From Chrysoporthe austroafricana (Eukaryota; Ascomycota; Sordariomycetes; Diaporthales; Cryphonectriaceae): a DNA stretch of 64,000 bases. The stretch is taken from the NCBI GenBank assembly GCA_001051155.2, contig JYIP02000009.1:496001-560000 (forward strand). The letters are read 5' to 3'. The notes below the pieces were generated by a model, which was given only the letters and a program-made list of their open reading frames with translations, was not told where the DNA came from and searched no databases. The position numbers and the translations under genes were made by a program. This document shows, piece by piece, positions 1 to 12,383 of this stretch (the first letter of the stretch is position 1; every line of letters begins with the position of its first letter).

Positions 1-1545
1 GCGTCTCCTCGTGCGCGACCTCGGCCTCAACCTGCGCGTACTCGGCCGTGATGCGCATCTGCTCGACCTGCAGCATCTCGACCGCGCCGCGCCGCGCCTC
101 GTCGCACTGCGCCGTGTCGACCACGTCGCGGTCCGGCCGCGCCCGCCCCACCTGCTCCGGCGTGAGGCCGAACCGCGCCAGCGCGCCCGCGTCGATGCCC
201 CCGCCCTCGCCTGCGCCCGCGTCCGCGTCCGGGTCGACAAACAGCCGGCCCGGGTCCAGCGCCCGCCGCACCCCCGGCGGCGTTGCCGCGTACACCGCCG
301 ACAGCGTGCGGATGTTGGTCAGGAGCTGCCGCCGCAGCGCCGGGTGCGGGGACTCGCACACCGCCAGCACGCTAACCATGTCGTCCCCCGCGGCGGCCAT
401 CCGGGCCTCGATGCCCCGCAGCGCGATCTGCACCCAGGAGGCACCGCCGTCCCCCTCCCCCTCCCCCTCGCCGTTGCTGCCCGCCGCTGCCGTCGCGGGG
501 CCTAGGGATACCGGCTTCTCCTCCAGCCCGTCGAGGACCCAGACCTGCCCGTCCACGTGCACGAAGGCCTTGTAGTGGCAGGCGTTCTCGTCCGCGCCTC
601 TGCGGCGCCTCTTGCGGGCGGCGGCGGCCGAGGAGGCGGCGGAGGGCTTGCGCTTCTTGGTGGTGCCGGCGGAGGAGGCCTTGCGCCGGGCGGGCTTCCT
701 GCCGCTGGTGGCGGTGGTGGCGGCCGTCGCCGGGTCTTCCTCGGGCCAGCCGCTGCAGTCGTCGAACTCGTTGGAGAGCAGGAGGTCAGCGTTGAGGTGC
801 TCCAGGCAGCGCGCGTAGGAGTTGTGGACCTGGCGCATGGGCTGGTTGGTCTCGAGGAGGTAGCCGCGGAGCGGGGCTGGGAGGGAGGCGGTCTGGGCCT
901 TGAAGGCCGTCAGGCCGGGGCCCAAGTCCACCGTGGGCTGGTTCATGAGGATGTTCAGGAGCGCGACGGTCGCGCAGCCGTTCGCCATGGTCTGATTGGC
1001 GAACCACAGGTTGGAGGGTGGCGGGGTGGCGGGGTCCTCCTGGTCTTCATTGGCATATCTGCAGAGGAAGACAAAACCCAGGATAGGTTGCCTGAAAGCG
1101 TGTGTTAGAAAGACCTTGGGCCTAGGAGGGGAAGGGAGATAGTTCGACGTGGGGTGTGAGCACGTACGGTAAGAACTCAACGTCATCCATAGAGACGCTG
1201 AACATCTCGGCTACCTTAACATCCTTGACACCGAGGTCACGAAGTAGGCCGCTGAAGAATGCCTGTGTGGAGGATTAGCCGGGGTTTTCATGAGGTGAAC
1301 CTTTTAGAGGGGCTACACACTGGCTCTGACTCCATCTCAACCCATGCCTTCCAGCTGTCCTGGTCGCTACCAGTGTGCGTCGTCAGGGCATTACCCAGAA
1401 GGTCGGCAGCAGGGCCATCCGGTGTCCCAGGGCCACCGGGTGTCTCTGGGCTCCTCTCACGGGTAGCAACCGCAGAGATCTTGGCAGATGCTTTGCTTGC
1501 TGCATTGCGCGGCATCATGGCGCGTCGCACAGCGGGTGGGGGCAT
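1..1545 (-). CDS. UCH-family deubiquitinase (UCHL5/UCH37/BAP1-like), 3'-truncated by window edge
   Basis: A cysteine peptidase that removes ubiquitin; relatives act at the proteasome (UCH37) or on chromatin (BAP1). Exons read 1545-1321, 1262-1168 and 1091 to the edge, with 59- and 76-nt introns. The N-terminus has the UCH entry motif WVEMESEP followed by FSGLLRDLGVKDVKV, then QPILGFVFLCRY, which matches the family's conserved core strand. Catalytic residues are visible: Gln ~140 in FANQT, Cys ~146 in NGCATVALLN, His ~279 in CHYKAFVHVDGQ and Asp ~294 in VLDGLEEKPV. The 15-residue His-Asp spacing is the family norm. The Cys-His interval is 133 residues, longer than in UCHL5, because of a Lys/Arg-rich insert ending in RKRRRRG. 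The C-terminal tail lies beyond base 1. The start at 1545 is the first Met of the open frame and is not proven. It is transcribed away from POM152. Confidence 0.9.
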
Positions 1546-2672
1546 CTCGACGTCTCGGTGCTTGACCTAGGTCGGGAGTGCCTCGGGCTGTAGTAGCTGC
1601 AGGTCTGGTGTTCTTGAGGGATGGACAGGTCCAGGAGACAGAGAGGTTTGATTTTGATCAGCGGTTTTGTAATGGGTGCCTGGATCCAGCTGACCAATCT
1701 GGTATGGGTTGAAAGAAAAGGCAGATGCGTCGAGCACTGAGCCTGAGGTGAGAGGAGGGCAACAGGCACGTCGAGAACAATGATAGCCCCCCAACCTGTG
1801 AGCTCACTTGCAGCTTCTGGAAAGAGCAGCACAGAGGGCCTTCTTGCTGGCTCCGAGCCTCATGCTGGGCTCTAAGATTGTCCCATATCATACCGAGTAT
1901 TCTGGAAGAGGGTCCAAGTCTGAAAGTAGCCTGATATTGCGGCTATTGGGTCTGTGGTATAGGGCTCATCGGGAGCATGAGGACACCGCCAGGATGGATC
2001 CAATGTCTAAGCAGGTATCACTTCGTATTTTGACACGCAGTTGCAGGTGGAGACAAGATCTAGGGAAGCATCAAGGCTCCCAAGTTGCTCTAGTCCGGTT
2101 GATGGGTAAAGAATAGCTAGCTGAGGTTGTAAAGGACTCTTTGAGGAGTGTTGAGGCTCTGAGGCTGGGGGTGTGTAGTCCAAGCGCCGGGTATAAGGTA
2201 ACTTCCGTGCCGGCAGGCAAGCCTTCTATAAATCCAATCAGCGGGCGCGTCAGGGGACAGAGACCCGCTATCGGGTCCCCTGCTAGCTACCGTTACCCTG
2301 CTGGATTTTCCTGGCGACAAAAGCGCGTTGTTGACCGCGGTAGCCCCAGAAGACTTTTGGCAACCTCAGACGAGAGTTCCTTTGTAGAGCTTCGGCACAC
2401 GACACCACCCACCTTACCCTGTCGAAACGAAACGCTGTGTCTGCTCGGCAGCGAGGACAGTTTCACAGCAGAACTTGCAAGACTGCCTCTCCTTTACGAT
2501 ATGATGACCTAGCAGGCCAGGTAGACCTCCACGTCCCTGCCCAGCTTCATCCTCGCGCCGAGTCGTCTGGACTGACCGCCCGTTCTCCTCCAGATATCAG
2601 CTGCCGCGAGCTTACCCATACCACCTTCTCCGCCCACAAGCAGATCGCTTTGCACCTCCCGACGGTGATGCT
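1546..2672. other. Divergent intergenic region, no gene seen
   Basis: This is the shared upstream region of the deubiquitinase (-) and POM152 (+). Short open frames exist on both strands, but none gives a recognisable or compositionally convincing protein. I see no repeat or clear regulatory motif. Confidence 0.5.
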
Positions 2673-5600
2673 ATGAGTGACACACCGCGAAGGGTAGTGG
2701 GGGGCTTCCCCGCGACCCCAGCCACGAACCTCCGAGGCAGACGACCGCCAGCGAGCGGTGGTACCCCGACGAAGCCTCCTCAGCCAACTCCCGAACAACC
2801 GGCACAACCGCCGCTGCCTCAAGCGCCACTGGCACCGCCAGCTGAATACCCCACAAACCCAGTGATACCCCTCCACGTCCTCGATGCGCCGGCACAGCGC
2901 TTCTACGCGCTCGGTCTCTACACAGCCCTCTTGGCATGGAAGCTCTATGACTGGGTCATGGTCGTGGAGGACGAGAGCGAATCCGTGTGGCTGGTCCTGA
3001 AGTGGATCTTCATCGATTTCGTCTACATATTCGGCTTGCCAGAGTTTAGGATACCATGGCTGGAGCTTTCGCAGCTGACCTGCACTGTCGCCTTTCTCTT
3101 CCATGCTGTCTTCGATCTGCTGGTTATGCTCAACATCGGCCTGCCTTTCGGACCGGCAGTTGTGGCCTTCCTGAGGGTCTTCTGGGATCGCGAGGTCGCC
3201 ATATCGGAACAATACGTCAAAGTGTCCAGCGTGACCCAGAATGCCTCTCTCATCCTGGGAAAACAGATCATCAACATCCTGCCAGAGGGCACAGCGGTCC
3301 TGAACCCTGATGGCAATGCCTACTGTCTAGGCGGCGACCACAAAGTCACGCTGCCTATCCACTTCAACGCAACCGTACCGGTCGAAATCGAGGTCATCCG
3401 GACTGATCTCGAGACGAACAGCGAGGAGACCCTCAAGCTCTCCAAGGACCAGATCAAGGCGATCAAGAAGCTAGTGAAGAGGCAGGAGAGCGATCCGGAA
3501 ATGGCAGACGCCAAATTTGACTGGCCGGTCAAGAAACCTGGTGCCTACCGGTTGGCCAAGGTCCTCGACGAATACAAGCTTGAAGTGCAACGCCCGACGC
3601 AGAACACCTTTGTGGTGCCTTGTCCCAAGGCTCGCATCGTTGCCTCGCCGTCCTCTGACCGCTGTGTGGGAGACCTCTCGGACCTCGCGCTGGAGGTGGT
3701 GGGCACACCCCCCCTGAAGATCAACTATAGCCGCACGATCAACGACGGCAAGGATCGCAGCTTCCACTTCCAGAGTCTGCAACCGGAGGGATTCTCGTCT
3801 CCTCTGATGGGCTCGCTCAGGTCGTCAGCCCTTGTCATGCCGGACGACGAGTCCTTTGTTTCGTGGGCAAAGGCGCAGAGAGTAACTGTCAGCTTGAACG
3901 AGTCCATGAGTATCGGAGGAGCATGGCAGTACTCGGTGGACGAGGTTCACGATGCGTTCGGCAATATCGTCAAGTATCAGTCTCCAGCAGATGACCCTGA
4001 GATGCGTCCAAAGCCCAAGCATCTTGTACAGAACTACAACGTGAAAGAACGACCGAAGGCTAGGATCCACGGCTGTGACTTGCGGAACCCTGTGAAGGTC
4101 GCCAAGGGCAAGTCTACCAAATTGCCTGTCAAATTCAACATCGCTGGCCAAACAGACACGGCTCACACGATCAGTTGGCAATTCTCCCCAATTGACACTC
4201 TGACAAAGAACGGCGATCATGGTGAAGTCGTGTCATTTGGCTCGTACGAGGCGAAGAGCGCGGATGACCGACCCAAGATTTCCGCCCCTGGACTATACAC
4301 CTTGAAGGGAATTGCTTCTGGCGCATGCGAGGGAGAGGTCCAAGAGCCTATTTCCTGTCTCCTGCTGAACCCGCTCGAACCGAATCTTGTGCTGCGCTCA
4401 AACGACATTCCCGACAAGTGCGCCGGTAACTCTATTGGTGTGGCTGTGGACTTTGACTTTGTTGGCACGCCCCCTTTCAAAGTCAAATATGACGCCATCC
4501 ACAATGGAGCGCTTGAAAGGAAGAGCTTCACAACTACAAGTATGAGGCACCAGGAGGAGTTTATCCCCACAGTAGCTGGCACACACAAGTATGTCTTCAA
4601 GGAAATTAGCGATGCCATTTACTCGGCCCAGCCACTCACCGGACCGGAGATGACTCTGGAGACAACGGTGAAACCAGTGGCATCGGCCTTTATCCAGCAG
4701 CCAAACAAGGCGGTCACGGCTTGCCTGGAGGATGAGGTCGAAGTTGGCGTTGTCTTTGCCTCCGGAGAAGCACCCTTCACCTTGGAATGGGAGCTCATCC
4801 ACGACGGCAAGAGGAAGCAATTCAAGGCCGAAGGAATTCAAGACAGGAGCTACACCATCACGACATCAAAGCTTTCGTCAGGCGGAGAATACTCCGTATC
4901 TCTGGTCGCTGTTAAAGACGCGTCAGGCTGCCGTATCTTCCTTCAAGACGAGCGCAAGATTGCTGTCCGACGCCAGCGGCCACGGGCTGCGTTCGGGCTT
5001 CTGGACGGGAGATTCAAGGCAATGAGGATTGAAGATGATAGGGTCGACCTTCCTGTTCGCCTTAGCGGAGAAAGCCCGTGGACTGTTGCTTATAAGAACC
5101 TGGACGAGGGTCCAAACGCTAGGATTGTCAGCAAGACCCTCAAATCTGGCAATGACCACCTCAGCGTCACACAACGCGGTACCTACGAAATTGTGGATGT
5201 CTATGACAAACAATGCCACGGCATTGTCGATCCGAAGGCGGCACAATTTGAGGTGGATTGGTTACCAAGACCCAGCATCACTCTTCTGCAGTCTCCAAGC
5301 ATCCACGAAGGGCGTGGGGCTTACATCAAGAACGATGTGTGCGAAGGAGACATGGATGGTTTCGAAGTTGGCCTCATCGGTAAGTCCTTTTCTTACAAGG
5401 ATTGTTCGAGTAACCGCATATCATCTAATACTCTACAGGTTCTGCTCCATATCACGTTGAATACGAGATCACACATCAGCCAACGAGTGGAAGCTCAGCG
5501 ATCAACAGAAAGCAATTCGATGCTGCCCTCAGCAAGGCCGCCGTCCAGATGGATACTTCAAGGGCAGGGATGAACACCTACCGCTTCTCTGCTCTGTCTG

Positions 5601-6544
5601 ACAGTCTATACGATGATAACAAGAAATTCAAACCCATCAAATTGGAGCAGAAGGTCAATCCGAAGCCTACGGCGAAGTTCGCCAAGCCCGGCCAGACGTA
5701 CAAGAGCTGTATGGCGGACCAAAATGTTGAAGACACGGTGGCGATTGAGTTCTCCGGCACAGCACCTTGGACGGTGGTGTTCGAGATCAAGCACGACAGC
5801 GGTGCGAGCACGGAGACTGTCCGTGTTGAAGGTTTGGAGAAGGAGAAGTCACAAGTCAAGATTCCAAGGGAATATTTGAGACTTGGCGGCCAATCCGTTC
5901 GCATCCGTCAAGTCAGTGACGCTCACGGATGTAGACGCACCTACGAGACAGGTGGACCCTCAGTTCAGGTCCAGCTCTACGACGCTCCCTCCATCTATCC
6001 ACTCGACCAACGGACGGAATACTGCATCGGCGAGCGTCTCTCGTACACCCTTGTCGGCACTCCACCCTTTGAAGTCGAGTACACATTTGGTGGCACGCGG
6101 CGCCAAGCCAAGTCGCCGACGACAAATTTCAAGCGGCTCGCCGAGACCGCTGGCGAGTTCACCATCACATCTATCAGTGACAAGGCCTCTGAGTGCCAGG
6201 CTGCCGTCAACATCAGCAAAACGATCCATCCGTTCCCGACCGTGCGGATTTCTAAGGGCAAGACGGTCCGGTCAGACATCCACGAGGGCGGCGAGGTAGA
6301 CATCCTCTTCGACTTCACAGGTACGCCGCCATTCGAGTTCACGTACACGCGCAGTACGAATGCGCGCAAGGGTCAGCGGAGCCAGGTACTGGAGACGAGG
6401 CACGACGTCAGCTACGAGTTCAGTAAGGTGGTGAGGGCAAGCCAGGAGGGCACGTACGAGGTGGTATCGATCAAGGACATGCACTGCGCGTTCTCGACGC
6501 AACAGGTCGAGGGGAGATCCGAGGGGAAATTGTTGACCTACTAA
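2673..6544 (+). CDS. POM152: Nuclear pore membrane protein POM152
   Basis: Integral membrane ring component of the nuclear pore complex. Exons are 2673-5379 and 5439-6544; the 59-nt intron (gtaagt...ctacag) splits a Gly codon, giving 1270 aa, close to the usual family length. The first ~65 residues are Pro-rich and cytoplasmic in the family. Three hydrophobic stretches follow: ~79-98 ([19 protein letters not shown]), ~108-124 ([17 protein letters not shown]) and ~133-155. The remainder, to the C-terminus, consists of tandem Ig-like lumenal repeats marked by the recurring element GTPPF/GxxPW (for example [40 protein letters not shown]). Each repeat ends with a YxxxxIxDxxC-like strand. This repeat pattern and the three N-terminal helices make the assignment secure. 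Confidence 0.95.
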
Positions 6545-7087
6545 CTAGAGACGTCATGGCGGTGGGTCTTGGTGCGGTAGATGCCAGATGATGGGATTAT
6601 TAGGAGCAAAAATGGAACCCCAGTTAGAACAGCTACTTTTGAGATCGGTGGAGATGGTGGCCGGATGATTGCATGAGCATGGCGTTCTTGAAATTTGTAT
6701 CTCACGGAAGGTTTATTTCCTTGTGTTGCGAAATAAACCGATATAGTTTACAGAGTTCATGTCCTACCGGAAGATCATTGTGAATCAGCTCATCGATGCC
6801 ATCAGCATCAGGCTTTCTAACCTTTTCCGGTGGAAGCTATGCCGTGGCTGTCTAGGAGGTGATGTCGTCCCGCGGGCGGGAACGGGGCGAGATGTACCGA
6901 CGTTTCTTTCTAATCTTTGGGCACGCAGCTGTATTTGCACCATCTGAATTCGGAGCAGCAATCTTAGAGCCAGAGAAAAGTCGGCACTGTTCCCAACTCA
7001 AGGCCACAAAAGAATAAAGCTTTATTTAGGTGACCCAGGGCATGGAAACCTTTTGCCTCTCAGCTCATCAGTGCTGAGGTCGACAAA
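6545..7087. other. Intergenic region between POM152 and CorA-like gene
   Basis: There is no supportable gene. It contains a perfect 14-bp palindrome, AATAAAGCTTTATT, at 7013-7026, which presents an AATAAA hexamer on both strands about 60 bp before the next start codon. Otherwise it is unremarkable. Confidence 0.5.
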
Positions 7088-9348
7088 ATGCCACTACGCC
7101 CCAGCACTGGCAAGAGGCCCGGAGGGGTCGCCGAGGGGCCTGTCGGCCGGAAACGGCTGTCTAGCATGGCCAACAGGGTGGCGTTTGAGGCGTTTGAGGA
7201 AAGCGAGGCAGAGAAAGAGGATCACCAGTCCAGGTTCAGACCTATCTCTCCTCCCATTAGCCCGGCAGCGGGAGCTCATCCGACCTGGACCGGCCCAATA
7301 ACTTGTGTGCAGAGGCCGCTGTCCTCCTCATCGTATACGGAGTTCGACCTAGTCCAGCATCTGCACCGCATCTCGGAGAGCGACGAAGAGACCGTCACCG
7401 CTCTTGGGGATGTCTTTCGACAGCGAGACGAGCTCACCGTGGCGGCGTTGTTCAGCCTCGAGCCAGACGTCCTCGATTCTGGTGATCAGGCCTCCGGTTG
7501 CGAAGTATTCGACATTAGGCAGGATGGATCCGTCGTACCTCGATACGATAATTGTGTCAATAGGAATAACGAAGGCTTGGATTCAAGTGCAACCTGGGAG
7601 CTTATCAAGGTTCGTACCGGCTCCAAAGCCCATTAACAGGATGACCTCGCTTTCTGAACAAATAGTAGGAAGTCAATTTGAGTAGAACGGCTGTTGGAAG
7701 GATAACGTAAGTGAGGACTGTCCCGTGGCGAGGGCACGATCTAAATCTGATTGTCTCAGCATACTTCAACAACCGTCAGCAACCTCTTTTGCCGCCATAC
7801 ATTTGACGATGGGAAGACATTTCGACATGGATGAGCTCTTCTCTCACCTCATCTCGAGTACAATCAACAAGGGGAAGACTACCCCATACATGATGCGGGC
7901 TTTCGAGCCCAAGCCAATCCACCAGAGGTCATTCTTCATCGTTTTCAAATACTACACTGTGGTCGACGAGGGGCTCACGCCCAGCTCCTGGCAGCACCAC
8001 GGCTGTGCGCGATCAGACGGGGACTTGGAGAACCATATCAGCATCTCGGAATGCAGCTCAATCGTAGCTCTGTCCCTCGAAGGGGAAGTCGTGGATCGGG
8101 TCCCGCGACGAGCTAGTAAGAGCAACAGGATCAAGATGGGCTCGGTCTTTGAGACCTTTGCGCCCTTCCACGTCCTCAACATCCAATGCTTTCCCGATCG
8201 CATCCGCTCAGACCGTGACCTGGCTGAGAGCCCATGCAATAGCGGACCGCAGGCTTTCCTCGAATGCCTGGCAGCGGAGTACAAGACAGCAGGCCAACGG
8301 CTCTGGCGACTGCACGAGCAGATTGGAAACCTGGTCATACCCCCGGTACGTGCTGTTGACTTGAGATACCACCGGGGCTTCGCATTACTGACCGAGAACC
8401 TGTGGCGCAGGATCAATTTATGTTCGACCCCAAGGTCCGCGACAAGCTCTTGTTCGAGGACGCAGACTTCACGTTCAGCCGACGATACTTCTGGGCGTAC
8501 AACAGCCTGTCCATGGTCAACGACAGCATCAGGTCGATGATCAGTGCTTACTCGGACACTTTCACTCCTGCGTTCTGGCTTGGCCAGATTCCGACGCTCT
8601 GGCCACACCCAGATCCAGAGAGCGCCGAGGGATGCAACTACCTCGCGCAGCTTGACCACCTCCACCACGAGCTGGAGAGCGCCGTGAAAGATCTGAAGGC
8701 TCTGATCAAGTCCAACGAGTAGCTGCGGCGGGAGATCGACATTCTGAGGGAGCAACTCTACAGCGGGAGTTCCGTGAAGGAGAACCGGACAACCATTGAA
8801 CAGGGCGAGAACATCAAGATACTCACCGGCATCTCGATGCTGTTCCTGCCCCTGACCTTCGTCACGGTGAGCTACACTTGCCCGCCCCTCCCAGACACGC
8901 GTGCTGACACCCCTGGTCTACGTAGTCGGTCTTCGGGATGCAAGACTTCACGATACCACCCACCGACTGGCGCTTCGTCGTCACCATGCTTGCCGTCTGC
9001 GTGCCTTTCTTCGTCCTCGTCTTCGTCCTCCAAACGCATGCGGGGACGAGCCTCTGGAAGGTGATGCGCCTCTCTCTCGCCAGGTGCCTGAACAGCTGGA
9101 GGAGGCGCTCGAGGACCCGCCGCGAGAAGCGCTCGCAGCTCGAGCAGACGGCGATGATCAGGAGGCAGTCCTGTGCCCCTAACGCTGATGCCGGCCGGCG
9201 CGAGAGCCTGTGGATGTTGAACGCGAAGAGGGGGCCTGCGCCTCCAGGTGTGGCCGTACCGTTGGGGGATGGACGTCAGCGGTGGAGATGGCCTGGTCCG
9301 AGGAGGACAGATGATAGCGCATTGTCTCAGCGGGACTCGCACGTATAA
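7088..9348 (+). CDS. CorA-like Mg2+ transporter-family protein, interrupted by an in-frame TAG
   Basis: Fungal CorA-like membrane protein (Mg2+/divalent cation transport fold). Exons 7088-7609, 7669-7706, 7760-8345, 8411-8866 and 8926-9348 join in frame (introns 59, 53, 65 and 59 nt) to 675 codons. The N-terminal half has SFAAIHLTMGRHFDMDEL and a cytoplasmic domain with ECSSIVALSLEGE. The C-terminus has the expected coiled helix, a first membrane segment LTGISMLFLPLTFVTSVFGM, and a second WRFVVTMLAVCVPFFVLVFV. The first segment ends in SVFGMQDF, where CorA proteins have a GMN-type signature. The codon at 8720-8722 is TAG, between KALIKSNE and LRREIDILRE, with coding sequence open on both sides. 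Translation would stop before the membrane domain. A 45-nt intron (8719-8763, ending ctctacag) could remove the stop in frame but would delete part of the helix and has a weak donor. Confidence 0.75.
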
Positions 9349-9884
9349 GTCCATAGGCAGGTCGGTGGGAATGTATCGTTATGGTTCGCTTCTGACAGGT
9401 GCCTGATGCCAGAAACCCATGCCTACTTAGAGCTACTGGTATTGTGACGGACCGTCCTGGAAATGATCATCTTCGCTGAAAGCATCGCGATGATATGAAA
9501 TACTGACTAAGCAATCCGACTACCCCCTAACCCTCGTAACGTCTTTTTTTTTTTTTTTTTTCTCCTTCTTTTTTACCCCTTCCACTATTATTTGATGTAA
9601 CGAAGGTTATTTTTATCCTTTGCCTCTGCTTTAGAATATTTATATATCTTGTCTTAACGTATTAACGGTCTTAAATTTTCATGTCAAGAGTCTTCTAGAG
9701 CTTCTCTGTGTGGGGCGTGGCTTGACTGACTGGAGGAAATCTTGGCGGCTTGGTTCCTAGGCAAGCGATGAGTTGATGACCTGTCAACAGCCAGCAACGG
9801 GTCGGGTTCTCAGTCAACAGAAGTGTAAAACGTCCTTCTAGAATCTTCAGGTGAATAGGATAGAGGCGAGTGTGCCCTGGGACC
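9349..9884. other. Intergenic region with T18 tract
   Basis: 3' flank of the CorA-like gene and 5' flank of the RWD gene. It holds an uninterrupted 18-T tract (9544-9561) within a pyrimidine- and AT-rich stretch. No gene is seen. Confidence 0.5.
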
Positions 9885-10793
9885 ATGTCGGAACTCACAG
9901 AGTCGACCCTGCCACGCGATCTGGTTGAGTCTCAATTGGCAATGATTGAGCTCATCAGGGCCATGTACCCGCCTGTGGAAGAAAATGCGGACTTCTCTGT
10001 ACAAGAACTCATCGACAAGATACGCGAGTGGTGCGAGGCTCCGGAGTCGACATGCGCTCAAGGTCTCCCTTACGACCTCAGCTTCATGGTCACCATACCC
10101 CTCGAGACATCATATGAAACGACGACGCTCCTTCCCTCAATACAGTTGAAGGTCACTGTTCCTTTAAGATCAAAAGAAAGACACCCTATTGAGCCACCGC
10201 CCCTGGTGTACACACTGCGCCAAACGTCTTGGATGTCACGGGCTGAGGTAGCTGACCTCGGTGCCGATATGCCCACGGATGACGTACTGGCAGCGTTCGA
10301 CTACGTGAAGGAGAATGCGCCAAAATATCTGCAGAGGGGCGAAGAGGCCGCAAGGAATGCGCAAAAATCAGACGATACCCCGAGCGGCCCTCTGCTGAGG
10401 GTCTGGTTCTACTTTCCCTCCCTTTCGACACGGGAGAAGCGCAAAGACCTCGTCGTCTACGCGCCCCGTTACAGGCTCACCGGCTTCGTCCTGGCCGGGA
10501 AGCCTGGGGTGTTGTGTCTAGAAGGCACCTCAAAGGACGTTGATGAATACATGAACGCGATCAAGAACGAGAGTTGGGGTGATATTCCTAGTCACCAGAA
10601 GAAAGTCAGCGAGCGATTCCGGGAAGAATGTGGGGAGGCAGGGAGGAAATTCAAGGATATGAGGGAGATCACAGACGACTTGGGCGAGAAGCGAGGCGCC
10701 AGGAAGAACAGAGGGGATATGGCGGCTCTAGAAACTTTCTTGAAGGAGAGGGGTGTCGGAGAGTCATTTTCCAAGGTCATCATGGGAGCATGA
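9885..10793 (+). CDS. RWD domain protein with C-terminal DUF1115 (RWDD2-like)
   Basis: Single-exon protein of 302 aa, starting at the ATG with a good context (gggaccatgtcgg). An in-frame ATG five codons upstream (9870) is possible but less favoured. The N-terminal ~130 residues form an RWD domain: ELIRAMYPP near the start, a Pro-rich strand-turn EPPPLVYTLRQ, and the helix LAAFDYVKENAPKYL. The second half matches DUF1115: RVWFYFPSLSTREKRKDLV, then YRLTGFVLAGKPGVLCLEG, then a short segment with VDEYMNAIKNESWGDIP. RWD domains are protein-interaction modules seen in GCN2 and RWDD proteins. The function of RWD-DUF1115 proteins is not established, so no pathway is claimed. Confidence 0.85.
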   Translation: MSELTESTLPRDLVESQLAMIELIRAMYPPVEENADFSVQELIDKIREWCEAPESTCAQGLPYDLSFMVTIPLETSYETTTLLPSIQLKVTVPLRSKERHPIEPPPLVYTLRQTSWMSRAEVADLGADMPTDDVLAAFDYVKENAPKYLQRGEEAARNAQKSDDTPSGPLLRVWFYFPSLSTREKRKDLVVYAPRYRLTGFVLAGKPGVLCLEGTSKDVDEYMNAIKNESWGDIPSHQKKVSERFREECGEAGRKFKDMREITDDLGEKRGARKNRGDMAALETFLKERGVGESFSKVIMGA

Positions 10794-12383
10794 GAATTAC
10801 GAAATGGTGGACGTTGGACCATCTCTCAACATATCACATTCAAGTCTACAACGACACTAAAGCCCAAACAAAAGACGGTGAATGCTATTGTTGATGAGGT
10901 ATATGACTGTCTTCCCGGGAGCTTTGACATTTCTTATGGCCATTGGTAGGCCTCATCCTTGGAAGCTACAGGTTTCATCTGGCGGAACTCATTTTTCCTC
11001 GGAGGAATCGTACATGAGCCTATCGACGGCGCTCTTGAGCGTAGCCAGAAATGATCGAACTACATTTGGAAGCGCAGTCCTCTCTAATGGAGGAACACAA
11101 GCAGGCCTCTAGCTAGTAAGTTTGAACTAAAGGTGCAGCAGTTACGACAGAGGCCGTAAGACTGAAAACACCTATGAAAACAAGAGAATACAGCCAAATA
11201 GATGACTTATAATTGACAAAAAGCCGGGGGGGGGGAGAATAAAATCTTTTTTAGAAGTCGATTTCAGCCATACACCGACTTATTCAACACAGCCTGCCTG
11301 AAAAGATATGGGAACGAGCAGTCTTTGTACAAGACGCTGGTGAAGGCCCATGAAAAGTGTAATGGGCCTGATGTCCGAGAGTGGCACTAGCGATTATAAT
11401 AGTCGACGAAGGCGGCAAGGTGCTACCAACACCCGACCTAATTAAATAAATAAAAAATCAAGTAGTAAGCACTTTGATCTGGACTATTCACATTAACATT
11501 CGAAACCTGCATTTGATCAATATGCTTAGGATGCAACTATCTGTATAATGAGCTGTACGAATCTAGATGAAAATTCGCTGTTAGAACCGTAGGTGGACCC
11601 CTCGTATCTACTCAGTCAAGCACTTGCACAGGTTTATGGAGCGCATGTTGATGTCCTTCACCGCATCTTCTGATGGTCACTGCTTTTTCGTGAGGTCTCG
11701 ATTAAACAAATGGGAGGAACTCGGACAATTCGCCCCCCCCCCCCTTTTTTTTTTCCTCCCCTTCTTTCTGATTCTTTAAAGAAAAACATGCAGTAAGTAG
11801 CCTTTGATTGTCTTCTGAGCCATCTGCCCTATCTAGTAATCAGCTATTTACTTGGAGGGGATGGCCGATGCATAGAGTTTTTGTGTGGAGAATGCGCTCC
11901 CCAGGAGTTGCCTTCGGACGTTTAACGTCAGTTGGAGAAACAATCGATCAGCCAGATTGAGTCATACTTATTGTCCTTTTTGTGATTGATAATTACAGCA
12001 TGCATGCCTTGTGTGTGATCATGGCCATCATTTACCGTAATGCTACGGTCCGTTTTCCAGAGATGTTAATCCCTCTTCAAGCACTTTACACCATCGTAGA
12101 CTTTCGTTCGATCCATCCCAGCGGCATTCAGATTCTCCTTGTTGAAGAGAGTTCTCGCCGATGCGCGGTCCGCCACTTTATCTAATCGGCGGTTCCACCA
12201 AAATAATCCACGATCCTTATCGGGACAAGCAGTAATCCCCGTGCCTAAAGTCCGTCGAACATAAATTGAGCACGTCCCGCAGCCAAGTGTACGCTTCGCT
12301 GGCAACTCGTTGCAATTCCTCCTGGACGACCTAATCTTCTTCCTCCTCAACGCCCGCGAGCTTGCAAAGAGCCGTCCGTGACA
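10794..12383. other. Gene-free region with G and C/T homopolymers
   Basis: About 1.6 kb without a supportable gene; no open frame of 60 codons or more lies between about 11113 and 11980. It contains a G10 run near 11226-11235 and adjoining C10 and T10 runs near 11733-11753. It is AT-richer than neighbouring coding DNA. It may hold the RWD gene's 3' UTR and the MPC1 promoter. Confidence 0.5.
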
